NCBI RefSeq assembly: GCF_006980705.1
Contig: NZ_SBHO01000006.1
Coordinates: 1 to 64,000 of the forward strand
DNA length: 64,000 nucleotides
DNA from: Tepidiphilus olei
GTDB lineage: Bacteria > Pseudomonadota > Gammaproteobacteria > Burkholderiales > Rhodocyclaceae
Reading direction: 5' to 3'
The position numbers were made by a program, and so were the translations under genes. The stretch's first letter is position 1, and the number at the start of each line of letters is the position of its first letter. The notes beneath the pieces are model-generated. The model was given only the letters and a program-made list of their open reading frames with translations, did not search any database and had not been told where the DNA came from. This document shows positions 55,791-64,000 of the stretch, one piece after another.

Positions 55791-57973
55791 AGCCGTTCGA
55801 GCGGCGCCACCGACAACAACAGCCGCTTGATGCCCACCGCGGAGCCGAAGCGCACGCTCGCCTGAGCGTGTGCCCCCGCGCCTTCCACCGCCAGAATCAC
55901 CCCCTCGCCGAAGCGCGGATGGCGCACCCGCTCGCCGCTGCGCCAACCGTTGCCTGCCGTCGTCGCCGGCGCCGGGGCGGAAGCGCGCGACGGTGTCGGC
56001 TGTGGCGCTTTCTGCTCGCGACGCCTCGCGTTGAGCCACAGCAAGCGCTCCGCCGGAATCTCCTCGAGAAAGCGCGAGGGCTGATGGTATTCGGTCTGCC
56101 CGTGCAGCATGCGGATGTCGGCCCAGGAGAGATAAAGGCGCTGGCGCGCCCGGGTCACCGCCACGTACATCAAGCGCCGCTCCTCTTCCACCCCGCCGTC
56201 GGCGTACAGGCTGTTCTGATGGGGAAAGAGCCCCTCCTCCAGCCCGGTGAGGAAGACGACGTCGAACTCCAGCCCCTTCGAGGCGTGCACCGTCATCAGT
56301 TGCACCGCCGCCCGGCCCTCCTCGGCCTGCTGTTCGCCGGATTCGAGCGCGGCGTGTTGCAGGAAGAAGGCGAGCATCTCGTGTCCCTGCGCCTCGATCC
56401 CCTCGCTCGCCATCTGGGCGACGAAATCGCTCGCCGCGCTCACGAGTTCGTCGAGGTTCTCCAACCGGTCGCTCCCGTCGCGCTCGGCGGCGTAGTGCGT
56501 GCGCAACCCCGAGCCGCCGATCACCCGCTCGACGAGCTCAGGCAATGGCGACTCGCGCGTCTGTTCGCGCAGGCGCTCGAGCAGCTGAAGGAATCCCTGC
56601 AAAGCCGCTCCCGCCCGGCCGGTGATGCGCGTGGCCGCCGCGCTGATGCCGGTTTCCTCGTCGCGCTGTGCCGCCAGCGCCTCCAGCGTGCGCGCCCCGA
56701 TGCCGCGCGGCGGGAAGTTCACCACCCGCAGGAAGGCCGTCTCGTCGTCGGGCAGCAACAGCAGCCTCAGGTAGGCGAGCGCGTGCTTGATCTCGGCGCG
56801 GTCGAAGAACCGCTGTCCGCCATGGACGCGATAGGGGATGCCGGCGGCAAGGAGCGCGTGCTCCAGCGCACGCGACTGGGCGTTCGCCCGATAGAGCACG
56901 GCGATCTGCTCGGCCGAGACGCCCTCGCGCAGCAAATTGCCGATCTCCTCGGCCACGAAACGGGCCTCGGTGCCGTCGTCGGGCGCCTGGAACACGCGGA
57001 TCGGCTCGCCCTCGCCCGCCTCGGTCCATAGATTCTTGCCCAAACGTTCGCGGTTGTGGGCGATGATGGCGTTGGCCGCCGCGAGGATGTTGCCGTGTGA
57101 GCGGTAGTTGCGCTCGAGCCGGATCACCGCCTGCACGCGGAATTCCTGCTCGAAACGCATCAGGTTGCGCGCGAGCGCCCCGCGAAAGCCGTAGATCGAC
57201 TGATCGTCGTCGCCCACACAAAAGAGGAAGGCCCCGGCCTCGCCCGTGACCGGATCGGCAGCGAAGCGCTGCAGCCAGCGGTATTGCAGGGCGTTGGTAT
57301 CCTGGAATTCGTCGACCAGCACGTGCCGGAACCGTGCGCGGTAATGCGCGCGCAGCGCCTCGTCGCGCGCGAGCAGCTCGTCGCTGCGCAGGAGCAATTC
57401 GGCGAAATCCACCACCCCTTCGCGCTGGCACTGCGCCTCGTACTCCTGCCACAGCGGCAAAAACCGCTCGGCGCGGCGCGACTCGGCTGCCACCTTGTCC
57501 GGGCGCAGTCCCTGCTCCTTGTGCGCGTTGATGAAGGAAAGCAGCTCACGCGGCGGCGCCGTCTGCTCGGAGACGTTGAGCCGCTTGAGCAGGCGCTTGA
57601 TGGCCGAGAGTTGGTCGGCCGTATCGAGGATCTGGAACATTTGCGGCAAACCGGCCGCCTCGTGATGGATGCGCAGCAGGCGGTTCGCCAACGCGTGGAA
57701 GGTCCCCACCCACATGCGGCGCAGGCTCGGGCGCAGCGCCTCGGGCAAGAGCCCCGACAGGCGCGAGGCCATCTCGCGTGCCGCCTTGTTGGTGAAGGTC
57801 ACCGCCATGATCTCGTGCGGCCCCGCCTCACCCGTCTCCAGCAGCCAGGCGATACGGCTCGTGAGCACGCGCGTTTTTCCCGACCCTGCACCCGCGAGGA
57901 TGAGGGCATGCTGCGGCGGCAGGGTCACCGCCGCGCGCTGTTCCGGATTGAGTCCCTGCAAGACTTCGTGCAT
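55787..57973 (-). CDS. uvrD: DNA helicase II, UvrD/PcrA type
   Basis: A 728-residue SF1A helicase. The Q-motif GLNPEQRAAV and Walker A LAGAGSGKTRVLTSRI begin the protein; motif II is VDEFQDTN, motif III GDDDQSIYGFRGA, and VHASKGLEFDVVFLTGLEEG is motif V. The C-terminal RVRHPRFGEGVILAVEG is the UvrD Tudor-like domain that contacts RNA polymerase. It acts in mismatch and excision repair. Confidence 0.95.
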   Translation of the reverse strand: MHEVLQGLNPEQRAAVTLPPQHALILAGAGSGKTRVLTSRIAWLLETGEAGPHEIMAVTFTNKAAREMASRLSGLLPEALRPSLRRMWVGTFHALANRLLRIHHEAAGLPQMFQILDTADQLSAIKRLLKRLNVSEQTAPPRELLSFINAHKEQGLRPDKVAAESRRAERFLPLWQEYEAQCQREGVVDFAELLLRSDELLARDEALRAHYRARFRHVLVDEFQDTNALQYRWLQRFAADPVTGEAGAFLFCVGDDDQSIYGFRGALARNLMRFEQEFRVQAVIRLERNYRSHGNILAAANAIIAHNRERLGKNLWTEAGEGEPIRVFQAPDDGTEARFVAEEIGNLLREGVSAEQIAVLYRANAQSRALEHALLAAGIPYRVHGGQRFFDRAEIKHALAYLRLLLLPDDETAFLRVVNFPPRGIGARTLEALAAQRDEETGISAAATRITGRAGAALQGFLQLLERLREQTRESPLPELVERVIGGSGLRTHYAAERDGSDRLENLDELVSAASDFVAQMASEGIEAQGHEMLAFFLQHAALESGEQQAEEGRAAVQLMTVHASKGLEFDVVFLTGLEEGLFPHQNSLYADGGVEEERRLMYVAVTRARQRLYLSWADIRMLHGQTEYHQPSRFLEEIPAERLLWLNARRREQKAPQPTPSRASAPAPATTAGNGWRSGERVRHPRFGEGVILAVEGAGAHAQASVRFGSAVGIKRLLLSVAPLERL

Positions 57974-58057
57974 CGTCCGTCCTCCGGCTTCGTGCCGGTG
58001 TGATCTCTCTCCCCCGATTGTACCCTCCGCCGTCGAGGAGCAGGTCAGCGGAACTTT

Positions 58058-58072
58058 TGCTGCAATGCAGCA
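58058..58072. promoter_or_regulatory. PhaR-like palindrome
   Basis: TGCTGC-AAT-GCAGCA is a perfect inverted repeat containing CTGC-N3-GCAG, the pattern described for the PHA regulator PhaR of Paracoccus. A second inverted repeat, GCGGCA-N5-TGCCGC (58203-58219), lies just past the predicted start of transcription. Confidence 0.45.
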
Positions 58073-58160
58073 TCAAATCCATAAAGCGTCGCGACATTCG
58101 GCGTCGATTTCACCGAAAAATACGAAACGTTGTATGGCTGCAACAAAAAGTAAGTCCTAC

Positions 58161-58189
58161 TTGCATTCCAACGTTCGGACCACGATAAT
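58161..58189 (+). promoter_or_regulatory. Candidate strong sigma-70 promoter of the small protein gene
   Basis: TTGCAT (58161-58166) and GATAAT (58184-58189) are spaced by 17 bp; the leader to the start codon is about 65 nt. The remaining 57974-58160 stretch holds no gene that I can support. Confidence 0.6.
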
Positions 58190-58259
58190 GAAATCCTGTG
58201 TTGCGGCACAACATGCCGCCCAACGCAACCGTCGCCCACGAAGCGACAAGGAACTCGAG

Positions 58260-58565
58260 ATGAAAGCGCCCAAACTTCTACCCTGGTTCGCCAAACAATA
58301 TGGCCTGCCTGAAGCGCGTGCCCAAGCGCTATGGGCCGAAGCTCTGCGCCGTGCCACCTTGGCCACCGGCTATATCGGCTCCTCGCTCTACTGGCAAACC
58401 GCCTGGAACGAATTCCATCGGCTCGCCGAAGCCGAATCGCATCGTCTGCACCCGATCACTTCCTGGTTGCGCCTACAGCATCGCCTGATGACCATGCCAC
58501 TGCGCGCCGCCACCGACCTGCTGCGCGCCAGCGAAAAAATGCTCGAACGCAGCCGCGCCGCCTGA
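58260..58565 (+). CDS. Small helical protein, function unknown (phasin-like candidate)
   Basis: A 101-residue basic, mostly helical protein starting MKAPKLLPWFAKQYGLPEAR with AAGGA upstream. I recognise no motif; it has no signal peptide or clear membrane segment. LRAATDLLRASEKMLERS at the C-terminus is amphipathic, as in granule-associated phasins, though those are usually longer. The only support for a PHA link is the PhaR-like palindrome upstream and the BktB-like thiolase elsewhere in the window. Confidence 0.65.
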   Translation: MKAPKLLPWFAKQYGLPEARAQALWAEALRRATLATGYIGSSLYWQTAWNEFHRLAEAESHRLHPITSWLRLQHRLMTMPLRAATDLLRASEKMLERSRAA

Positions 58566-58605
58566 TCGAATCTTGTCTCCCTCCCTCTCCATCTCGATGG
58601 AGTTA

Positions 58606-58631
58606 CGCCCGCCCCGCGCGGGCGTTTTTTT
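58606..58631 (+). terminator. Rho-independent terminator
   Basis: Stem CGCCCGC / GCGGGCG with a 5-nt loop and seven T residues. It ends the small-protein gene and lies against the stop of the convergent ABC ATPase gene. Confidence 0.9.
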
Positions 58632-58637
58632 GCGTCT

Positions 58638-59675
58638 CTAAAAAGCGGGGAAATCCCCCGGCCGCACCGACACGCCCACCGTCTCTCCCAAAAGCGGCGC
58701 CTCGTGGGCCAAGGCGAACACCTCCTCGCCGGAATCCAGCCGCAGCGTAAGCCGGCACTGCGCCCCTCGGAACAGGACATCCACCACGCGTGCCCGCACG
58801 GCGGCGAACGCTTCGAGGCGAACATCCTCCGGACGCAGCAGTACCTCGACGCTCGCCCCCGGCTCGGCACGGTCGTGCCCCGCGAAGCGCACCGGTAAAC
58901 GGCCCAGAGCGGTTTCGACCTCCCCAGTGTCCGAAACCCGCCCCCGCAAGAAAACGCCTTCACCGACGAAACTCGCGGCGTATCGGGTAGTCGGCGCACG
59001 ATAAAGCGCTTCGGGGCTGCACCATTGCTCGATACGCCCCTCGTGCATCAGGCCGACGACGTCGGCCATGGCGAACGCTTCGTGCTGATCGTGCGTCACG
59101 ACGAGTGCCGTCATGCCGCGATCACGCAACAAAGCGCGTACCTCATGCGCCAAACGCGCGCGTAATGCCTCGTCGAGGCTGGAAAAAGGCTCGTCGAGCA
59201 GGAGCAACGCCGGCTCCGGCGCCAAGGCCCGGGCAAGCGCTGCCCGCTGCCGCTGACCGCCCGAGAGCTGATGGGGCCAGGCATCGGCCAAGGTGTTCAA
59301 GCCCACCACGTCCAGCATCTCCGCCACGCGGTTCGCCCGCGCCCGTCGATTCAAGCCCCGCAGACCAAAGGCGACGTTCTGGGCGATGGTGAGGTGTGGA
59401 AATAGGGCGTGATCTTGGAAAACCATACCGATGCGCCGCCGCTCTGGCGGCACGACCAGTCCGGGTCGCGTCACGGTCTGCCCATCGATGCGGATCTCGC
59501 CTCGCTGAGGGGCTTCGAACCCGGCCACGCAGCGCAGCACCGTCGTCTTGCCACAACCGCTCGCGCCGAGCAAGGCGCCGATCTCCCCGGGAGCCAGGGC
59601 GAGCGACAAGTCGCGTACCACGACGTGCGCGCCGTAGGCATGATGCAAACCGCGGATTTCGAGTGCAGCCGACAC
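58638..59675 (-). CDS. fbpC: Ferric-iron ABC importer ATP-binding protein (FbpC-like)
   Basis: A 345-residue ATPase: Walker A GASGCGKTTVLR (about 37), signature LSGGQRQRAALARAL (about 131), Walker B LLLLDEPFSSLDE and the switch His in VVTHDQHEAF. A C-terminal TOBE-like regulatory domain follows (LLRPEDVRLEAF). The GTG at 59675 has AAGGA upstream; longer starts would run through the Fur-box promoter. It is divergent from its permease. Confidence 0.88.
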   Translation of the reverse strand: MSAALEIRGLHHAYGAHVVVRDLSLALAPGEIGALLGASGCGKTTVLRCVAGFEAPQRGEIRIDGQTVTRPGLVVPPERRRIGMVFQDHALFPHLTIAQNVAFGLRGLNRRARANRVAEMLDVVGLNTLADAWPHQLSGGQRQRAALARALAPEPALLLLDEPFSSLDEALRARLAHEVRALLRDRGMTALVVTHDQHEAFAMADVVGLMHEGRIEQWCSPEALYRAPTTRYAASFVGEGVFLRGRVSDTGEVETALGRLPVRFAGHDRAEPGASVEVLLRPEDVRLEAFAAVRARVVDVLFRGAQCRLTLRLDSGEEVFALAHEAPLLGETVGVSVRPGDFPAF

Positions 59676-59702
59676 CGATATCGTTCCTTGGGCCAAAATG
59701 TA

Positions 59703-59721
59703 TCGATTCTCATTATAATGT
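59703..59721. promoter_or_regulatory. Candidate Fur box in the fbpC/fbpB divergent promoter
   Basis: TCGATTCTCATTATAATGT (59703-59721) resembles a Fur box, and its core CATTATAATG is a perfect palindrome that provides a TATAAT on each strand. One Fur site could thus control both genes. Confidence 0.6.
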
Positions 59722-59738
59722 ATTGTCCGCCTCATGAG

Positions 59739-61430
59739 ATGCCCATGCCCCGGTCTTTTTCCCTCTCCACCCTGCTCGTCACCTTACTGGCCCTGCTCGC
59801 CGTCGTGCCGCTTCTCAGCGTGCTCGCGCAGCTACTACAGCCGGGCACCAGTGACGTCTGGACCCATCTCGTCCGTACCGTCTTGCCGGACTACCTGCGC
59901 AATACCGCCTGGATCGCGCTGGGCGTGGCGCTGGGCACGACCATCATCGGCGTGAGCTGCGCCTGGCTCACCGCCACGCACGAGTTCCCCGGCCGTCGCC
60001 TGCTGGAGTGGGCACTGATCCTACCGTTCGCCATGCCGGCCTATGTGATGGCCTACGCCTACACCGATTTTCTCCAGGTGAGCGGCCCGCTACAAAGTGC
60101 GTTGCGCGAACTCACCGGCTGGAGCGTACGCGATTACTGGTTTCCGCCCATCCGCTCGCTCGGCGGCGCCGTGACCATTCTCGTGCTGGCGCTCTACCCT
60201 TACGTCTACCTGCTCGCACGCACGGCGTTCCTCGAGCGCAGCCCGGCCATGCTCGAAGCGGCGCGCACGCTCGGTACCCCCCCCTGGCGCACCTTCTGGC
60301 AAGTAAGCCTGCCGCTCGCCCGTCCGGCGATCGCCGCCGGCACGGCGCTCGCGCTCATGGAAGCGCTCGCCGACTACGGTACCGTGGCCTATTTCGGCAT
60401 TCCCACTTTCACCACGGGAATCTTCCGTACCTGGTATTCGCTGGGAGACCGGGTAGCGGCAGCGCAGCTCGCCTCGATGCTCGTCGGCTTCGTGCTGCTC
60501 TTGCTATGGCTGGAACGGGCCAGCCGGCGGCGGGCAAAGTTCGATGCCGGCAGACAACAGACTCCCGTGCCGCGGACGCAACTCTTCGGCTGGCGCGCCA
60601 CGCTTGCCTGCTGCACCTGTGCCCTGCCGGTGATCTTGGGCTTTCTGCTGCCCGCGATCCTCTTGCTGGCGATGAGCCTGCAGGAACCGTCCGTGGCCGT
60701 CGACCCGCGTTTCTGGCGCGCCGCCGGCAATAGCCTCCAGCTCGCCACCATGACCGCGCTCCTTGCCGTGGTGCTGGCGCTCCTGTTCGCTTACCACGCA
60801 CGGCTGAAACCGTCGCCGCTGGCGCGCCTGCTCAACCGGCTAGTGGGGCTGGGCTATGCTCTGCCGGGAGTGGTCATCGCCGTCGGCGTGCTCTTGCCGG
60901 CAGCTGCACTCGACAATCTGATCGCCACCTGGCTGCACCAGACCTTCGGCCTCTCACCGGGGCTACTCCTCACCGGCAGTCTCGCCGGCCTCGTCTATGC
61001 TTATCTGGTTCGTTTCCTCAGCACGGCACTGCATACGGTGGAAGCGGGGCTCGCGAAGATTCCTCAGGCGATGGATGAAGCCGCGCGCACGCTCGGCAGC
61101 GGCCTGTGGCGCACACTCGCCTGCATCCACGCACCGCTCCTGACGAAGAGCCTCTTGACCGCAGCCCTGCTCGTCTTCGTCGACGTGATGAAGGAGTTAC
61201 CGGCCACACTGGTGATGCGCCCTTTCAATTTCGACACGCTCGCCACTCGGGTTCATACCCTGGCAGCCGATGAGCGTCTGGCCGAGCTGGGGCTGCCCTC
61301 GCTCACCCTCGTACTCGTCGCTCTCGGGCCGGTGCTGTTACTGGCTCATCAGATCACCCGCCATGGCCAAGCGCGTGCGGACGAGAAAAATCCTCTGCAC
61401 CGGGTCGATGCCGCCCCGGACACGGCGTGA
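59739..61430 (+). CDS. fbpB: Ferric-iron ABC importer permease (FbpB-like)
   Basis: A 563-residue, about 12-TM permease made of two fused halves. Each half has an EAA loop that contacts the ATPase: EAARTLGTPPWRTFWQVSLP (about 176) and DEAARTLGSGLWRTLACIHA (about 447). MKELPATLVMRPFNFDTLATRV at the end is typical of FbpB/SfuB. Start ATG at 59739 (an in-frame ATG lies at 59745). It is convergent with fbpA. Confidence 0.92.
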   Translation: MPMPRSFSLSTLLVTLLALLAVVPLLSVLAQLLQPGTSDVWTHLVRTVLPDYLRNTAWIALGVALGTTIIGVSCAWLTATHEFPGRRLLEWALILPFAMPAYVMAYAYTDFLQVSGPLQSALRELTGWSVRDYWFPPIRSLGGAVTILVLALYPYVYLLARTAFLERSPAMLEAARTLGTPPWRTFWQVSLPLARPAIAAGTALALMEALADYGTVAYFGIPTFTTGIFRTWYSLGDRVAAAQLASMLVGFVLLLLWLERASRRRAKFDAGRQQTPVPRTQLFGWRATLACCTCALPVILGFLLPAILLLAMSLQEPSVAVDPRFWRAAGNSLQLATMTALLAVVLALLFAYHARLKPSPLARLLNRLVGLGYALPGVVIAVGVLLPAAALDNLIATWLHQTFGLSPGLLLTGSLAGLVYAYLVRFLSTALHTVEAGLAKIPQAMDEAARTLGSGLWRTLACIHAPLLTKSLLTAALLVFVDVMKELPATLVMRPFNFDTLATRVHTLAADERLAELGLPSLTLVLVALGPVLLLAHQITRHGQARADEKNPLHRVDAAPDTA

Positions 61431-61458
61431 AAACGCCCGGCTTCCAGACCGGGCGTTT
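61431..61458. terminator. Bidirectional terminator between fbpB and fbpA
   Basis: AAACGCCCGG and CCGGGCGTTT form a perfect 10-bp stem with an 8-nt loop; the A/T ends let it act on both converging transcripts. Confidence 0.8.
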
Positions 61459-61482
61459 CGCGAACGACGGTAGAGCTCGCCC

Positions 61483-62508
61483 TCAGCGCCAACCCACCTC
61501 GTCGAAAATTCTCTGTGCCAGAGGCTGGTTCTTACCCAGCACATCCACCGGCAAGGGATCGATCTTGAATTCGCCCAGTGACGCGAGCACGCGGTTGCGA
61601 TAGGCCACGTCGGGCACCGTAGGCCATTCGTTGTTGCCCACCGCGAAATAAACCTGCGCCTCCTCGCTCGCCAGATACTCGAGGAAACGGATCGCGGCTT
61701 CTTTGTGCGGCGCGGTGCGCACCATGCCCGCTCCGGAGATATTCACGTGGGTGCCGTTCCCGTCCTGGTCCGGCCACACCAGCGCCACTTTGCGCACCAC
61801 GTTCAGGTCCCCGGGTTTGTCGGAAGCAAGGAGCCGCACATAGTAATAGTGGTTCACCAGCGCCACGTCACACTCGCCGGCGGCCACTGCCTTGATTTGG
61901 TCGGTATCGGACCCTTGCGGCGGGCGCGCGAGATTGTTTTTCACTGCCTGCGCCCAGGCACGCGCCTTTTCCTCGCCCCAATGCTCGATGAGGGCCGAGA
62001 GCAGGGACAAGTTGTACACGTTGCTCGAAGAGCGCACGCACACGCGCCCTTTCCATTTCGGATCGGCAAGATCGGCATAGTCTTTGATCTCGCCGCCCGA
62101 CACCGCCGCCTTGTTGTAGACGATGGCGCGAGCGCGATAAGAGAACCCGAACCACTTCCCTTCCGGATGACGGAAATGCGCCGGAATCCGCGTCTCCAAC
62201 AGCTCGGAGCGCACCGGAGCGAAGAGCCCCATTTGCTCGGCACGCCACAGACGCCCCGCATCGACCGTGATGAGCACGTCGGCCGGGCTGTTCTCCCCCT
62301 CGGCCCGGATGCGCTCGATGAGCGGATCTTCCTGCCCCTCGATCAGATTCACCTTGATGCCGGTGGCGGCCGTGAAGTTTTCGTAGAGACGGGTGTCGGT
62401 AGGGTAGTGCCGCGTCGAGTAGACGTTGACCACCGGTTCCTGGGCCTTCAGCGCTGGAGCGAACAAGGCTGCCGTCAGCACCGCCACCGTTGCGAACGTT
62501 CGTTTCAT
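61483..62508 (-). CDS. fbpA: Ferric-iron ABC importer periplasmic binding protein (FbpA-like)
   Basis: A 341-residue protein with a signal peptide (MKRTFATVAVLTAALFAPAL, cleavage near KAQ-EP). VYSTRHYPTD at the mature N-terminus and the tyrosine pair in ALVNHYYYVRLL are the Fe3+-binding features of the FbpA/FutA group; YSTRHYPTD is close to FutA-type proteins. It delivers ferric iron to FbpBC. A clear Fur box overlaps its promoter. Confidence 0.92.
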   Translation of the reverse strand: MKRTFATVAVLTAALFAPALKAQEPVVNVYSTRHYPTDTRLYENFTAATGIKVNLIEGQEDPLIERIRAEGENSPADVLITVDAGRLWRAEQMGLFAPVRSELLETRIPAHFRHPEGKWFGFSYRARAIVYNKAAVSGGEIKDYADLADPKWKGRVCVRSSSNVYNLSLLSALIEHWGEEKARAWAQAVKNNLARPPQGSDTDQIKAVAAGECDVALVNHYYYVRLLASDKPGDLNVVRKVALVWPDQDGNGTHVNISGAGMVRTAPHKEAAIRFLEYLASEEAQVYFAVGNNEWPTVPDVAYRNRVLASLGEFKIDPLPVDVLGKNQPLAQRIFDEVGWR

Positions 62509-62529
62509 GGGACCTCCTCGATCGACAAG

Positions 62530-64000
<1,471 letters not shown>

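Noticed and set aside
55439-57031. 530-codon plus-strand frame over uvrD and the end of the ParA gene
   Set aside because: No motif, crosses two genuine genes, and shadows the helicase.

Overview
The window looks like chromosomal DNA of a GC-rich betaproteobacterium. The protein set (AcnB beside AcnA, a complete flg cluster, Orn, RsgA, FbpABC, beta-type K+ channel pair) and the rRNA leader with a boxA fit that class. My best guess is a Hydrogenophilaceae relative such as Tepidiphilus, but that is inference from protein style, not a database match.

Layout. 1-71 is the 5' tip of a 16S rRNA gene on the minus strand, with its leader and a stringent-type promoter (to 370). 394-6042 holds divergent acnB and acnA. 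6093-8216 is a DUF6394-like membrane protein plus a two-RCK K+ channel. 8219-15031 is housekeeping: Ap4A phosphorylase, a TrmB-like methyltransferase, rpmE, a multi-pass membrane protein, pgi, orn and rsgA. 15060-33556 is one long minus-strand acyl-CoA catabolic block: a separately promoted thiolase, then about 14 tightly packed genes (three acyl-CoA ligases, two acyl-CoA dehydrogenases, a biotin-dependent carboxylase pair, enoyl-CoA hydratase, AtuA-like protein, thiolase, SDR, two hotdog thioesterases, CoA-type Nudix). A divergent TetR gene (33670-34332) faces it across a short promoter region with a perfect palindrome placed between the -35 and -10 boxes of the operon.

34809-41676 is a tRNA-Ser(GCU) and a roughly 6.8 kb integrated element bounded by a 14-bp duplication of the tRNA 3' end. 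It carries a tyrosine integrase, an unidentified AT-rich mosaic gene, an AlpA-like HTH protein, a primase-helicase, an iteron-like candidate origin and a low-complexity protein. A 24-bp repeat of probable integrase arm sites occurs near both ends. It resembles P4-type satellites or small integrative mobilizable elements, with no capsid or conjugation genes.

42250-54924 is the flagellar axial-structure cluster: flgBCDEFGHIJKL plus a terminal lipoprotein on the minus strand, and flgA and flgMN on the plus strand. Candidate sigma-54 promoters precede flgB and flgK, and a sigma-28 promoter precedes flgMN, giving the usual rod/hook, then junction, then anti-sigma order. 54996-58565 has a ParA-type ATPase, a UvrD-type helicase and a small protein with a PhaR-like palindrome upstream. 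58638-62508 is a ferric-iron ABC importer split over three transcription units with two candidate Fur boxes. The window ends inside leuS.
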